Assembly: GCA_021636625.1 (NCBI GenBank)
Contig: JAJWLX010000016.1
Location: 1 to 60,585, forward strand
Reading direction: 5' to 3'
Source: Prevotella sp.
GTDB taxonomy: Bacteria > Bacteroidota > Bacteroidia > Bacteroidales > Bacteroidaceae
DNA: 60,585 bases
Of the stretch, positions 25,152-34,121 are shown piece after piece. Position numbers and translations under genes: made by a program. The notes under the pieces were generated by a model that saw only the letters and a list, made by a program, of their open reading frames with translations, was not told where the DNA came from and did no database searches. Each line of letters starts with the position of its first letter. Position 1 is the stretch's first letter.

Positions 25152-25646
25152 ATGGAAAAGTACATCAAAGCCAATTCCGTGGCTTTTTCGGGACATCGCA
25201 CGATAGCGGAAGACCGCAAGGATGAGATAAGGAAGAAACTGAGGGGCAAGATAAGGCTGCTCTATGCTATGGGCATCACCAATTTCTATTGTGGCATGGC
25301 ACTCGGTTTCGATATGTTGGCAGCTGAAGTGGTGATTTCATTGAAAGCAGAACTTCCCAATCTGAAACTTATTGCCGTCATTCCCTATGACGGTCAGAAT
25401 GAGAGGTGGAGCGCAAGGGAGCAAGACCGCTATTGGGATATTCTTGACAAGGCGGACGATGCTATCCTGTTGAGTAAGCACTATTTCAATGGATGCTTGC
25501 TCAGACGAAATGATTATATGCTTTCTCATTCGTGCGGACTGATTGCTTTCTTCGACGGCAAGCCCAAGGGCGGCACGTTCTACACTTGCCGAAAAGCCAA
25601 GTCGATGGGGATGGACATCATCAATCTGTACAAGTCACAAGTATAA
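25152..25646 (+). CDS. SLOG/DUF1273-family protein
   Basis: 164 aa. SVAFSGHRTI at the N-terminus, YCGMALGFDMLAAEVVISLK, LIAVIPYDGQNERWS, DDAILLSKHYFNGCLLRRND and GLIAFFDGKPKGGTFYTCRK define the Rossmann-like DUF1273/YpsA branch of the SLOG superfamily, which is thought to bind nucleotides or nucleotide-derived ligands. ATG 25140 is an alternative start overlapping the PRTase stop. Close coupling with a phosphoribosyltransferase suggests a nucleotide-linked function. Confidence 0.85.
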   Translation: MEKYIKANSVAFSGHRTIAEDRKDEIRKKLRGKIRLLYAMGITNFYCGMALGFDMLAAEVVISLKAELPNLKLIAVIPYDGQNERWSAREQDRYWDILDKADDAILLSKHYFNGCLLRRNDYMLSHSCGLIAFFDGKPKGGTFYTCRKAKSMGMDIINLYKSQV

Positions 25647-25665
25647 CAAACGAAAACTATAGCGT

Positions 25666-25779
25666 ATGGACGACATCGTATCTTTGTTCGTGGTGTTCTT
25701 CGTGTTCAAGGCTTTGGGCGGAACGCTCAAAAGCCTTTTTCACGGAGACAGACGAAATGATTTCAGAAGAGACAGATAA
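25666..25779 (+). CDS. 37-aa small membrane protein
   Basis: A hydrophobic stretch IVSLFVVFFVFKALGGTL is followed by a basic tail (DRRNDFRRDR). It begins 19 bp after the SLOG gene and its stop lies inside a perfect hairpin (25773-25795). Single membrane pass likely; function unknown. Confidence 0.45.
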   Translation: MDDIVSLFVVFFVFKALGGTLKSLFHGDRRNDFRRDR

Positions 25780-25795
25780 GGAATTGCCTTATCTG
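25773..25795 (+). terminator. Hairpin after the PRTase/SLOG operon
   Basis: Perfect 9-bp stem CAGATAAGG / CCTTATCTG with a 5-nt loop; no strong T run, so termination is only probable. Confidence 0.5.
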
Positions 25796-25880
25796 CCAAT
25801 AATATTATTCCACAAGGTCAGAACATCTTGTGTACTTTTTCGTGCGCAGATAGCTATGGCTTTGTGGACGGAAATTATAT

Positions 25881-25937
25881 GCCTATGCCGCAAGACACTT
25901 ATAGGCAAGCCATACTGCAAACGCAAGTTGCAGTATG
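25881..25937. repeat. Two hairpins between convergent operons
   Basis: TGCCTAT/ATAGGCA, then a perfect 10-bp stem CATACTGCAA / TTGCAGTATG just beyond the end of the DUF6155-like gene. Confidence 0.6.
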
Positions 25938-25942
25938 ATGAT

Positions 25943-26533
25943 TCATTTGCCGAACATCTCTTTTATTTCAGCCTCACTCATTCTCGTAGTTGGATATTTT
26001 GTGGCAAGCTCATGGTCTATCGCCTTGCCTTCTTCATACATATCTGCAACGGCATCCGCAAAGCCATAGCCGTTTCCATCAGACCATTTTACACATTGCT
26101 GAAGCCGCTTGTCGTATTTCTCCCACAGTCCGTTGGCTGCAATGTGCTTGACAGTCTTGTCGAAGTTGTTTTCAACGGAGTCGTAGTATTGTTCCCACAT
26201 GTCACCATAGTCGTAGGTGAACTGGGTAGCCCATTCCATGTACGACACCATCAGTTCCGCAAGGGCATCAGCGGACGGCTTGAGCTTCTTGAAGTCAGCC
26301 ACGGCCTTTCTGCAAACAGAAAAGCGTGTCTGTGGTTCTCGTCTTCTCTTAGGATAGAACTCCTCACGGATAATACTCTTGTATTCTTCGAGTTTTCCTT
26401 TCTCATCAGGACAGGCATAGAACTCCAGATATTCCTTGGCTTCCTTCCGGGCGGAATACAGTTCAAGCACCATTTCTATGATTTCTGCCTTCGTCATTGA
26501 CTGGAGCAGCTTCTTTATCGTTGATTTTGACAT
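25943..26533 (-). CDS. DUF6155-like protein
   Basis: 196 aa, mostly helical. MTKAEIIEMVLELYSARKEA, YLEFYACPDEKGKLEEYK and IIREEFYPKRRREPQTRFS match the small Bacteroidales DUF6155 group (name from memory). No catalytic motif. It lies 24 bp after the recombinase gene, probably in one operon. Confidence 0.7.
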   Translation of the reverse strand: MSKSTIKKLLQSMTKAEIIEMVLELYSARKEAKEYLEFYACPDEKGKLEEYKSIIREEFYPKRRREPQTRFSVCRKAVADFKKLKPSADALAELMVSYMEWATQFTYDYGDMWEQYYDSVENNFDKTVKHIAANGLWEKYDKRLQQCVKWSDGNGYGFADAVADMYEEGKAIDHELATKYPTTRMSEAEIKEMFGK

Positions 26534-26557
26534 AGCAATCCTTTCTTGTTCTTCTCG

Positions 26558-27208
26558 TTATTCGTTCTCAAATTCATTTTCAATATCATTCTTTGGTTTT
26601 CTCTTGCCAAGCGGTCCGCTGAACTTGCCACGGTTCAGCTTCACCCCATATTTGTTGAGTATGCGGAACACCGAGCTGCGGCTTCTGAAGCCGCTGACCT
26701 TCCAGATGTCATCGATAGTGTAGTTGTTGTTATACATATTGACGATATTCCTCTCACGGTCAATGCCTTTCTTTGGAGTTGAGCTCTTGGCAGGTTTGAT
26801 ACCCGACTTGATATATTCCACATGTGCAGTAGCCTTGCGCAAGGCGACAACCTCTTCCGATAGTGAGCCGAACATGAATAGCACATCGGCTATTGATGTA
26901 CTTGGGAACAACTCCCCCTTTGAGTCAATCTTATCCTGAATGGATATTATCCTTATCACCTTCACCCTGCAATACTCCAGGAACATTGCCAACTCCCGAA
27001 CGCCACGCAGTGCATTGCTGAACTTCGAGATGACCAGTTCGTCACCTCGTTCCAGACAATCCATGAGCTGCTTCCATTCCGGGCGTGTCTTCTCTTGGCT
27101 TGCACTATCTTCTATGATACGGCAGCAGCCAAACTTCTCCATCCAAGCCCGGTCAAAGGTGAATGTGTCATACTGCTCCGAGTTAAATATGTAACCTACT
27201 TTTGCCAT
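26558..27208 (-). CDS. Divergent serine recombinase (resolvase family)
   Basis: 216 aa. N-terminal resolvase fold: AKVGYIFNSEQYD with candidate catalytic Ser, IIEDSASQEKTRPEWKQLMD, CLERGDELVISKFS, then the helix E region and a C-terminal helix-turn-helix (NNNYTIDDIWKVSGFRSRSS). The usual LDRLxR motif reads KFSNALRG, so one conserved Arg is displaced. It may be a site-specific recombinase of the element or a catalytically weak relative. The start is set at 27208, where the resolvase strand begins. Confidence 0.75.
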   Translation of the reverse strand: MAKVGYIFNSEQYDTFTFDRAWMEKFGCCRIIEDSASQEKTRPEWKQLMDCLERGDELVISKFSNALRGVRELAMFLEYCRVKVIRIISIQDKIDSKGELFPSTSIADVLFMFGSLSEEVVALRKATAHVEYIKSGIKPAKSSTPKKGIDRERNIVNMYNNNYTIDDIWKVSGFRSRSSVFRILNKYGVKLNRGKFSGPLGKRKPKNDIENEFENE

Positions 27209-27256
27209 AGCTATTATACACTTATTTGTAATTTGCCGACAAAGATACTTATATTC

Positions 27257-27276
27257 CATCAAAGTATAATCATACT
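27257..27276. promoter_or_regulatory. Operator-like motif (AGTAT-AATC-ATACT palindrome)
   Basis: CCATCAAAGTATAAT followed by CATACT. Its inverse (ATCATACTTTGATGG, 27539-27553) lies 268 bp away across the divergent promoter region; related words occur at 53774-53783 and 53890-53915. Confidence 0.45.
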
Positions 27277-27538
27277 CTGATAATTATTATAGTTAATTAA
27301 AGGTTGATGTACTGCACTTTCTTGGATATATTATCATTTCATATCATGCTATAAAGTATGAATGAGAATAAAACATAAAGTTTGATTTAGTTTGAATGAA
27401 TACCCGATAAATAGTCGTAAATTCGCACCGCAAATTTCAAACAAAGTCCGAAATGGAAAGTATAAATATTATCATATCTGCGGCAAAAAGCCGATCGAGG
27501 GTGAAATGCAAACAATCTTGCACTTCAAGTTTTCACAT

Positions 27539-27553
27539 ATCATACTTTGATGG
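27539..27553. promoter_or_regulatory. Operator-like motif, inverted copy
   Basis: ATCATACTTTGATGG is the inverse of 27257-27271 at 14 of 15 positions and lies just before the lipoprotein start codon (27564). Confidence 0.45.
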
Positions 27554-27563
27554 TAGAAAACAT

Positions 27564-28574
27564 ATGTCCATGTTGTCTGCCATCATACTTGCCATTCTTT
27601 TGCTGGCATCCTGTTCAAAAAATGCCAGTGAATCATCTTTCCATGATGCAAGGGAGGCATTGGATGCGCAAAAGGTGTTCCTTTCAAGGATGAAATCAGA
27701 CAAGGATTTGTCTATGGAACACCTTGCCGACAAAATATCCAAATGGCATACTTTAGAAGACTCGGTTTCTGCTTGTCTGATGCGAGACACCATCAAAAAG
27801 GCACATTCGTTTCCGATGGAAGAATTTTCCAATGTCCATGACTCCATCCGTGACGAGTTTATGCGCATAGCTACCGCCAAGCGAAGGACATTCAAGGATG
27901 TGCTCCTGTTGAAGATGAAAGTCTCTCCTTATAAAGGTAAGAAGGAAACGGACAGCCTTTCCTTGGTGCCTTCAAAGTTTTTTGAGAGTATGGACACCAT
28001 ACCATTATATAAAGGTGACAAGACAAGGATCTTGACCACCTATCATTTCTTCTTGGAGAAGGTGAAGAAGGAAGGCATTGCCAACCAATCACAATTCCTC
28101 GCCTTTCTGAAAACGGAGGATAGGCTGTTCAGGACATTTCTATCTCATCTGCACGAGATGAGCGACGTGTCGGTTTCGCATATAACAAGTGGAACAGAAG
28201 ATGTGTGCAAGATGATTGCTCAATCTTCAAGGAAAGGAAACTTACCGGCAAGGGATGCCGTGGCATATATGGCGGTTCGTACCAATCGAAGAATCATCGC
28301 CAATGCGCAGACTTGCGTTGCTGATATTAAGAGCGGAAAGGTTACTTCCGCTGAACAACGGACTGCCTATTTTTGGATGATACTGCAACCATTCCTGTCC
28401 ATTGATGACTTCGGAATGGCGATGCTTTCAGAGAATCAGCGAAAGGATTTGGTGCAACTGTCAATAGATGCTTTAGGCACAATCGCCTGTCTTAGCCGTT
28501 CCTTGCAGATGGACAAGAATATGACAGACGGGTTACCAGATATGTTCATCAAGCTATACATTTCTTCATTATAA
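27564..28574 (+). CDS. Lipoprotein of unknown function
   Basis: 336 aa. Signal peptide with lipobox LLLASC (Cys near residue 16). The mature protein is helical and rich in Lys and Ser, without cysteine clusters or catalytic motifs. An earlier in-frame ATG at 27453 would add a non-signal extension and is rejected. It heads a run of four plus-strand genes before the winged-helix gene and oriT. Family not recognised. Confidence 0.7.
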   Translation: MSMLSAIILAILLLASCSKNASESSFHDAREALDAQKVFLSRMKSDKDLSMEHLADKISKWHTLEDSVSACLMRDTIKKAHSFPMEEFSNVHDSIRDEFMRIATAKRRTFKDVLLLKMKVSPYKGKKETDSLSLVPSKFFESMDTIPLYKGDKTRILTTYHFFLEKVKKEGIANQSQFLAFLKTEDRLFRTFLSHLHEMSDVSVSHITSGTEDVCKMIAQSSRKGNLPARDAVAYMAVRTNRRIIANAQTCVADIKSGKVTSAEQRTAYFWMILQPFLSIDDFGMAMLSENQRKDLVQLSIDALGTIACLSRSLQMDKNMTDGLPDMFIKLYISSL

Positions 28575-28585
28575 ACACAATAGTT

Positions 28586-29032
28586 ATGCTGCATAAATTT
28601 CTCAACGACTTCCTGGCACTTGCACCATTGCAGTTGCCGGATCTTATCAACCAGGAGCGCATGGAACAGCCAGTCTATGAAGACGGCTATGTCCTGCTTG
28701 ACTTCAAGTTGGAAAAGCCTTGTCCTCTCGAAGAGGTGATGAACCTGTTCGAAGACCAGATGGAACTGGTCATCCTTTACCACAAGGTGACTTCCGTACA
28801 TACAGAGTTCGGACAGTTCTGCTGTGCCTTCTCCAACCCTAATTTCGGGCGGATGTACAAGATGAATGCCAGTACGGATGCCAATGGAAATGTCCACTCC
28901 GTCATGGTGACAATCTATGAGTCCTTGGAGTTCATGTACGGTGACTTGTGCCACGACATGGAACTGCAAGCGAGGACAGGCTTCTTCAAGTACAAGCGTA
29001 ACAAGGCGGACATGCTTATGTGTTTCATGTGA
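28586..29032 (+). CDS. Unknown 148-aa element protein
   Basis: Cytoplasmic, with aromatic and acidic patches (YEDGYVLLDFKLEKPCPLEE). Starts 11 bp after the lipoprotein gene. No motif recognised. Confidence 0.65.
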   Translation: MLHKFLNDFLALAPLQLPDLINQERMEQPVYEDGYVLLDFKLEKPCPLEEVMNLFEDQMELVILYHKVTSVHTEFGQFCCAFSNPNFGRMYKMNASTDANGNVHSVMVTIYESLEFMYGDLCHDMELQARTGFFKYKRNKADMLMCFM

Positions 29033-29047
29033 CATTACGTTCCATTT

Positions 29048-29407
29048 ATGAGCGACATGCAGCTTCAGAACATCGTGGACATCATCCACAAATGCCACAC
29101 ATGGATAGACGTTGGCAGTTCGTTCCATTGGAAAGACACCGCAGTTTCACGGCATGGCATGGTGCAGACCGTCTGCTGTCGGTGTATTACCCTTCGGGCC
29201 TGTCATTCCAACAATGATTATGTCCGTGGGCAAGAGTGGCATATTCCTCTGCTTGACATTGACCGAAGTGCCAAGATTCTTATGAGAAAGGATGCTGGTT
29301 TCAAGAAACGCCTTGCTTCAAATGCTTTGACAATGGCGGATGTCGAGCGACTTTTCATGGAAGTCACCTATGGAATTATTGAGTTGGAGCTATTCGAAGA
29401 TTATTGA
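29048..29407 (+). CDS. Unknown 119-aa element protein
   Basis: MSDMQLQNIVDIIHKCHTWI then TVCCRCITLRACHSNNDYVR; several Cys in the middle may bind metal. C-terminal half helical (LTMADVERLFMEVTYGIIEL). 15 bp after the previous gene, same operon. Confidence 0.6.
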   Translation: MSDMQLQNIVDIIHKCHTWIDVGSSFHWKDTAVSRHGMVQTVCCRCITLRACHSNNDYVRGQEWHIPLLDIDRSAKILMRKDAGFKKRLASNALTMADVERLFMEVTYGIIELELFEDY

Positions 29408-29431
29408 CCGTTTTACATTACAATTTGATCT

Positions 29432-29926
29432 ATGATATTCAAGATTATCTTTCTTTTCTTCCCTATGTTTCTTCTCTTGGCATCAACGATGTGCTACAGG
29501 AAGAACAATCGGATGATGCAGAGATTTTATCTCCGCATGGTGTTTTCGCATAATTTTCGAAAACTGTACACATTGCTGTTGCTGATGGCAATATTGGTGT
29601 TCAGTTTCGTGGCATATCAAGTACAGCCCAACGAGATTGGTGCTCATGTAATGGCACTGTTGGCATTGTTGCTGTTCAAGTTCTCCTATGCAGACAATCT
29701 GCTGCATAGGTTGCATGACAACAGGAAATCATGTGCCATCGCTTTTACAGCCTCATTGGTGTTCATGTTCACTCCCCATTTGTACACATTGGGGGTGATG
29801 GTAGGCTTGCTCTTGGTGGCATCCATCTACTATCCGTCCTCAAAGGCCATCTTCAAGGCACAATGTCCTGACAGTGGCAGACACTTGGCGCAATGTCCTG
29901 AGGACATCGTAAACTTCTACTTTTAG
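29432..29926 (+). CDS. Unknown integral membrane protein
   Basis: 164 aa with about four transmembrane segments (residues about 2-20, 44-62, 70-84 and 102-128) and a basic loop between the first two. No known transporter or T4SS signature. It ends the four-gene run and is followed by a nested hairpin at 29936-29965. Confidence 0.65.
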   Translation: MIFKIIFLFFPMFLLLASTMCYRKNNRMMQRFYLRMVFSHNFRKLYTLLLLMAILVFSFVAYQVQPNEIGAHVMALLALLLFKFSYADNLLHRLHDNRKSCAIAFTASLVFMFTPHLYTLGVMVGLLLVASIYYPSSKAIFKAQCPDSGRHLAQCPEDIVNFYF

Positions 29927-29935
29927 TCCATTCTT

Positions 29936-29965
29936 GGAATATGCCACTTGGTACTGGCACATTCC
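29936..29965. repeat. Nested hairpin GGAAT-TGCCA/TGGCA-ATTCC
   Basis: Two collinear 5-bp stems with single-base bulges around an 8-nt loop. The word GGTACTGGCA[CT]AT in it recurs at 30943-30955, upstream of the oriT-like region. Confidence 0.55.
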
Positions 29966-30022
29966 ACAACACTCAGTCAAAAATGAGAATCATTATTTCA
30001 CAACATCAACAAGACATTTTCA

Positions 30023-30883
30023 ATGAAACATATACCAAAGGAAAATATAAAGGTAAGCCTCTCTGTCTGCTTCTTGGCTTCTCTCCAGGACCGACATAAT
30101 GAGCGGTATTCCAAGCATGAGGCATTCTGCTATCTGTTGGACAAGGCTTGTGAACACTACGTGCCGAAAGCCGTAAGCAAGGAAGTGGTAGATGAATTGA
30201 AAGATTTTCAGTTTATCACAACCAAAACTCAACTTGCAGAGGACTGGCATTGGCATCGTGCCACCGTGCGTCAGTTTCTCGAAAAATTAACGGAACATGG
30301 GCTGATACACTGCAAGGAGTTTGAAACGAAATACACCATCATCACGATGATTGGCATGAAGGACGGTAACGTTCCGACAATGCGAAATAGCATATTGGAA
30401 CCAATCATCCGTTTCACAATGGACAGTTGGTTCAATGGCACTTCCACCACAGAAGAGACTGCCGTTGTCTGTGGCCAGATTGTAAAGGGTGCAGTAGCAT
30501 TATCACAAGAAAACGACTCTGCTTCTACATCATCTGACAACCAACTTTCATCTGATGATATTGCCACTTGCATGATTGGCAGACTTGTGGATTGTATGCC
30601 TCTTGTAGATGAGGAAGAACATAACAGACTTCAGTTGCGTAACGCAATCTTCAAGTTCTTCACTCGTGTTCTCAATCGAGACTGGCTCCAGTTGTTCCTT
30701 CTGATAAAGGAATTGCCCGACATCGCCAGTCATGGAAAGTCTGCTTCCGTCAAATTGAACACAGCTGAAGACATGAGCCTTTTCCAATCCCTGTGTTCCG
30801 TTTATAAGGCTTGCTGTCCTACTTCAACAGTTGAGACAGCTGCCAAGCCAGTTGTAACCGCCAAGGCGGACAACCATAAGTAG
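30023..30883 (+). CDS. Winged-helix protein, possible replication/mobilization accessory
   Basis: 286 aa. The N-terminal third is a winged helix: RYSKHEAFCYLLDKACEHY, TTKTQLAEDWHWHRATVRQF, LEKLTEHGLI, resembling replisome-organiser/DnaD-type N-domains. The rest is helical with a Ser/Thr-rich linker (SENDSASTSSDNQ-like). It is the last gene before the oriT-like segment and relaxase, which suggests a DNA-binding role in replication or transfer (inference). Confidence 0.6.
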   Translation: MKHIPKENIKVSLSVCFLASLQDRHNERYSKHEAFCYLLDKACEHYVPKAVSKEVVDELKDFQFITTKTQLAEDWHWHRATVRQFLEKLTEHGLIHCKEFETKYTIITMIGMKDGNVPTMRNSILEPIIRFTMDSWFNGTSTTEETAVVCGQIVKGAVALSQENDSASTSSDNQLSSDDIATCMIGRLVDCMPLVDEEEHNRLQLRNAIFKFFTRVLNRDWLQLFLLIKELPDIASHGKSASVKLNTAEDMSLFQSLCSVYKACCPTSTVETAAKPVVTAKADNHK

Positions 30884-30989
30884 AGTTCATTCTGTTCCAT
30901 TATAGCTGCCTTACGGACATTCTCCTTTTAAGACCTCACGGTTCGGTACTGGCATATCGCACTCGTCGTGGCTTGCCTTTTTAGCGCAT

Positions 30990-31040
30990 CGGGCTTGCCC
31001 GCTGTTCACGAATTTAGGGAGTGTGGTAACTCATTACCCC
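30990..31040 (+). other. Candidate origin of transfer (oriT)
   Basis: A hairpin CGGGC-TT-GCCCG (30990-31001) is followed 18 nt later by GGGAGTGTGGTAAC (31017-31030). AGTGTG|GTAA resembles the AGTGTG|TTA nick of MOB-V plasmids (pMV158 type). A second short palindrome GGTAA-CTCA-TTACC overlaps the putative nick. It lies 100 bp before the MobV gene, the usual position. Confidence 0.55.
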
Positions 31041-31063
31041 TACGACCTATCAGTCTTCGGGAG

Positions 31064-31100
31064 AGTGTCCGCCAAGGCAGCAAGCTGGGACACTGTTTTT
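31064..31100 (+). terminator. Terminator-like hairpin between oriT and relaxase
   Basis: AGTGTCC / GGACACT (31064-31070, 31088-31094) followed by GTTTTT, 28 bp before the relaxase ATG; could limit read-through into the relaxase gene. Confidence 0.55.
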
Positions 31101-31127
31101 ACTGACACATATAAGCATATCAGAGAT

Positions 31128-32594
31128 ATGGAAAGAATAGCAAAGCAGGTTTTGAACGTCAGGGGACGTAAGGGATGCGCTGCCGCTCTCAGCCGCGAAT
31201 ACCAACGCAACTGGAGCGACCGGGCTTGGCAGGTAGCTATTGCCAAAGGTAACTATGACCTCGGCAGACAGCATCTGAACTTTCAGATTTCCAAAGGAGG
31301 CAAGATAGCACCTATCGACAAGAGCAAGTCCATCCCACAGATGATGGCTGAGAATTTGGCTACTCGTGGCATCAAGGACAAAAATGAGGGATTGACTGAG
31401 CCACGTTTCAGAACGGTGGCGGACTTCATCTTCAGCGGTTCGCAATGGAAGATGCGTGAGCTTGCCTTCGGTGACCAAGAGGTGGTCTTCAAGCCCGGCG
31501 ACAACAAGGAGAATTATGCCGTCAAGCGTATGCCAGAGATTGAGCAATGGGCGACGGACATTTATAATTTTGTCGCAGGAAAGTATGGTGAGGAGAACAT
31601 CGTTGCCTTCTATGTACACTTGGACGAGACTTCACCACACATCCATTGCGTTCTTCTGCCAATCAAGGACGGCAAGTTTGCCTTCAAAGAAATCTTCGCA
31701 GGTGCCAACAATCGGGAATATAGTCAACGTACATCGAAACTTCATGACGAGTTGGCGATGGTCAATGAGCCTTGGGGACTGGTGCGTGGAACGAGCCAAA
31801 CGGAGACTCGGCAACGACACAGACCTACGGAGGAATACCGCAAGCACCTGTCCGAGGAATGTTCTTCAAAGGAAGAGGAACTGGACAACCTTAACAAGGC
31901 TGTAAGTGATCTTCGGGTGGAAATAGCACTGGCAGAACGTCGTGTGAAAGGTCTCTCTTCTATGGTAGAACATCTGGAAGAAGAGAAATATCAGAAGATG
32001 TCGGAGATTGACAAGTTGAAGGTGCAGATTGCCAACAAGGAAGGAGATAGTTCCATCTTGTCGCAGAAGTTGGAAAAATTGCAAGATGAGTTGGCTTCCG
32101 TTGATAAGAAACTGGCAGACAAGAAAGACAAGCTCGCTGTAGCTGACCTGCAGTTGGACGAGTTGAACAAGGACATGGAGTTTGTCAAGGAGCGGACAGA
32201 GACGCTTCGACAGGATGCCATGCAGTTCTCTCGTGAAGCTCAGACTGGTGCTGGCACACTTATCAAGACTGCTATGTTGGAAAGCATGGTCACTGACTAC
32301 CGTTCTAAGATGACATCGTTGCCACCTGAAATCAAAGTCGCATTTGACGGTTCGCCATTGGAAACCATAGCCGAGCACACTGCCGAAGTTCTTCATTGTG
32401 CCACCTTATTATACCTTGGCTACATCGACCAAGCCACGACATTCGCCGAAGGGCAAGGTGGCGGAGGCGGTGGCAGCAATGATATGAAATGGGGACGCAA
32501 CGATGACGAGAATGACAGGCGTTGGGCGCACCGTTGTCTTGCGATGGCAAACAGGATGATGCGACCGAAAGGCAGCAAGAGCAGAAAGCGTTAA
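31128..32594 (+). CDS. MobV-type relaxase (Mob/Pre family)
   Basis: 488 aa. N-terminal Mob_Pre domain: MERIAKQVLNVRGRKG, GRQHLNFQISKGGKI and the HxDExxPHxH metal motif in VHLDETSPHIHCVLLPI (about residue 163). A long coiled coil (about 250-390) follows, then a Gly-rich linker and basic tail ending KGSKSRKR. It nicks oriT and pilots the strand during mobilization. The start is set at 31128; upstream codons overlap the oriT/terminator region. Confidence 0.88.
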   Translation: MERIAKQVLNVRGRKGCAAALSREYQRNWSDRAWQVAIAKGNYDLGRQHLNFQISKGGKIAPIDKSKSIPQMMAENLATRGIKDKNEGLTEPRFRTVADFIFSGSQWKMRELAFGDQEVVFKPGDNKENYAVKRMPEIEQWATDIYNFVAGKYGEENIVAFYVHLDETSPHIHCVLLPIKDGKFAFKEIFAGANNREYSQRTSKLHDELAMVNEPWGLVRGTSQTETRQRHRPTEEYRKHLSEECSSKEEELDNLNKAVSDLRVEIALAERRVKGLSSMVEHLEEEKYQKMSEIDKLKVQIANKEGDSSILSQKLEKLQDELASVDKKLADKKDKLAVADLQLDELNKDMEFVKERTETLRQDAMQFSREAQTGAGTLIKTAMLESMVTDYRSKMTSLPPEIKVAFDGSPLETIAEHTAEVLHCATLLYLGYIDQATTFAEGQGGGGGGSNDMKWGRNDDENDRRWAHRCLAMANRMMRPKGSKSRKR

Positions 32595-32623
32595 TAGAAA
32601 GAATAATTGACAAATTGAAGTTT

Positions 32624-34027
32624 ATGATTAGAAAAGCAATATTTATGATGGCATTGTGCCTGTGTGGACAATTACATGCCAATGCAGAGACAACAGATGA
32701 TGACACAAATAAATTGGTGTCGTCTGGCATAAATGAGGATATGCTCCGACAGATTGAGCCTACATACCTCAAAGAAGTGGCAGTTCCTTCTGCATGGTCT
32801 TCCAACTGGTTCGTTGGTGTATCTGGTGGCACTTCCGCTTTTGTAGGAAAACCGCATGGTAAAGGGAACTTGTTCGACAGGATGAAACCTTCCCTGGCAA
32901 TAAAGGCAGGAAAATGGTTCACGCCGGAGATTGGTGGTCGATTTAGTTTCCAAGGTTTTCAGTTCAAGGATGCCAGCAATAATCTCCGTGATTACAAGAT
33001 GGTTCATGCGGATTTTCTTTGGAATGTGACCAACTGTTTTGTCAAAGACCATGCCACCACACAAAGATGGGGATTCATTCCGTATGCTGGTTGCGGTATT
33101 ATCCATAACGAGGATAACGGCAAGAGTCCGTTTGTCATCAACTATGGGGTGATTGGACAATATCGTTTAACAAAGCGTTTGGCGGGCAACATGGAATTGG
33201 GTGGCGCAACCACATTCCGTGACTTTGATGGTGTGGGCACATCCAATAAGTTTGGTGACAATTTGTTCACCTTGTCTGCCGGACTGACTTTTAACATCGG
33301 GAAGGTCGGTTGGAAGAAGGTTGTAGATGTCGCTCCTTATATCAACCAGAACAAATGGCTGGCAGATTACACCAATGATTTGTTGGCTCGCAACCAAAAG
33401 TTAAGCAAAGCTCATGCGGAGGATGCCAATGCCATCGCTGAAATGAGAAAGATCTTGGAGATTGATGGATTGATGAAAGCCTATGCCGACCGCCTGACAT
33501 ATTATGCGGATAGTACGGAGTATCGCATCTACCCGAAAAATGACTACAGCGGTTTGAACTCGCTCCGTGCAAGATTGGCTCACAAGGATTGGAATGGCAT
33601 GGGAAAACCAAAAACAAGCCGCTCTCTGGAGTATAGTTTCTCTGTTTCCGATTCTGTTTCTTGGAACAAATACGTTGCAGAAATGGCAGGTGGAACCAAG
33701 TGCATCGGTTCGCCAGTGTTCTTCTTTTTTAAGATTGGAACCGCGCAGTTGGTTGACGTTTCACAGATGGTAAACTTGGATGAGCTTACTCGTGTTGCTA
33801 AGGCTTATCATCTCAAAATTTCCGTTGTTGGTGCTGCCGACAGTGCCACAGGAAACGATGGCATCAACAATCCTCTCAGCAAGTCAAGAGCGGATTATAT
33901 CACGCAACAGCTTGTGACAAGAGGCATTGACAAATCCATGATAATATCAAAAAGCGAGGGCGGTATTGATGAGTATTCACCAATTACTGCCAACCGTCAT
34001 ACGGCTGTCAGACTATTTGCACAGTAA
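32624..34027 (+). CDS. OmpA-family outer-membrane protein
   Basis: 467 aa with a signal peptide (ends near HANAE). The N-terminal half is a beta-barrel (GGRFSFQGFQF, GVIGQYRLTKRLAGNMELGG). The C-terminal domain is OmpA/MotB-like: FFKIGTAQLVDVSQMVNLDE, ADSATGN, NPLSKSRADYITQQLVTRGI and NRHTAVR. It could anchor the envelope near the transfer channel or change surface properties of the recipient. It follows the relaxase by 29 bp. Confidence 0.8.
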   Translation: MIRKAIFMMALCLCGQLHANAETTDDDTNKLVSSGINEDMLRQIEPTYLKEVAVPSAWSSNWFVGVSGGTSAFVGKPHGKGNLFDRMKPSLAIKAGKWFTPEIGGRFSFQGFQFKDASNNLRDYKMVHADFLWNVTNCFVKDHATTQRWGFIPYAGCGIIHNEDNGKSPFVINYGVIGQYRLTKRLAGNMELGGATTFRDFDGVGTSNKFGDNLFTLSAGLTFNIGKVGWKKVVDVAPYINQNKWLADYTNDLLARNQKLSKAHAEDANAIAEMRKILEIDGLMKAYADRLTYYADSTEYRIYPKNDYSGLNSLRARLAHKDWNGMGKPKTSRSLEYSFSVSDSVSWNKYVAEMAGGTKCIGSPVFFFFKIGTAQLVDVSQMVNLDELTRVAKAYHLKISVVGAADSATGNDGINNPLSKSRADYITQQLVTRGIDKSMIISKSEGGIDEYSPITANRHTAVRLFAQ

Positions 34028-34085
34028 ATGTGTTTTACTATCATTCATACGATAAGCGGTAATCTGCAAAACAATGATTATCAAA

Positions 34086-34120
34086 AGAAAGAGTCCGTTC
34101 GTGATGAATGGACTCTTTCT
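34086..34120. terminator. Bidirectional terminator
   Basis: Perfect 11-bp stem AGAAAGAGTCC / GGACTCTTTCT between the OmpA-like gene and the minus-strand AbiE operon. Confidence 0.75.
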
Positions 34121-34121
34121 G

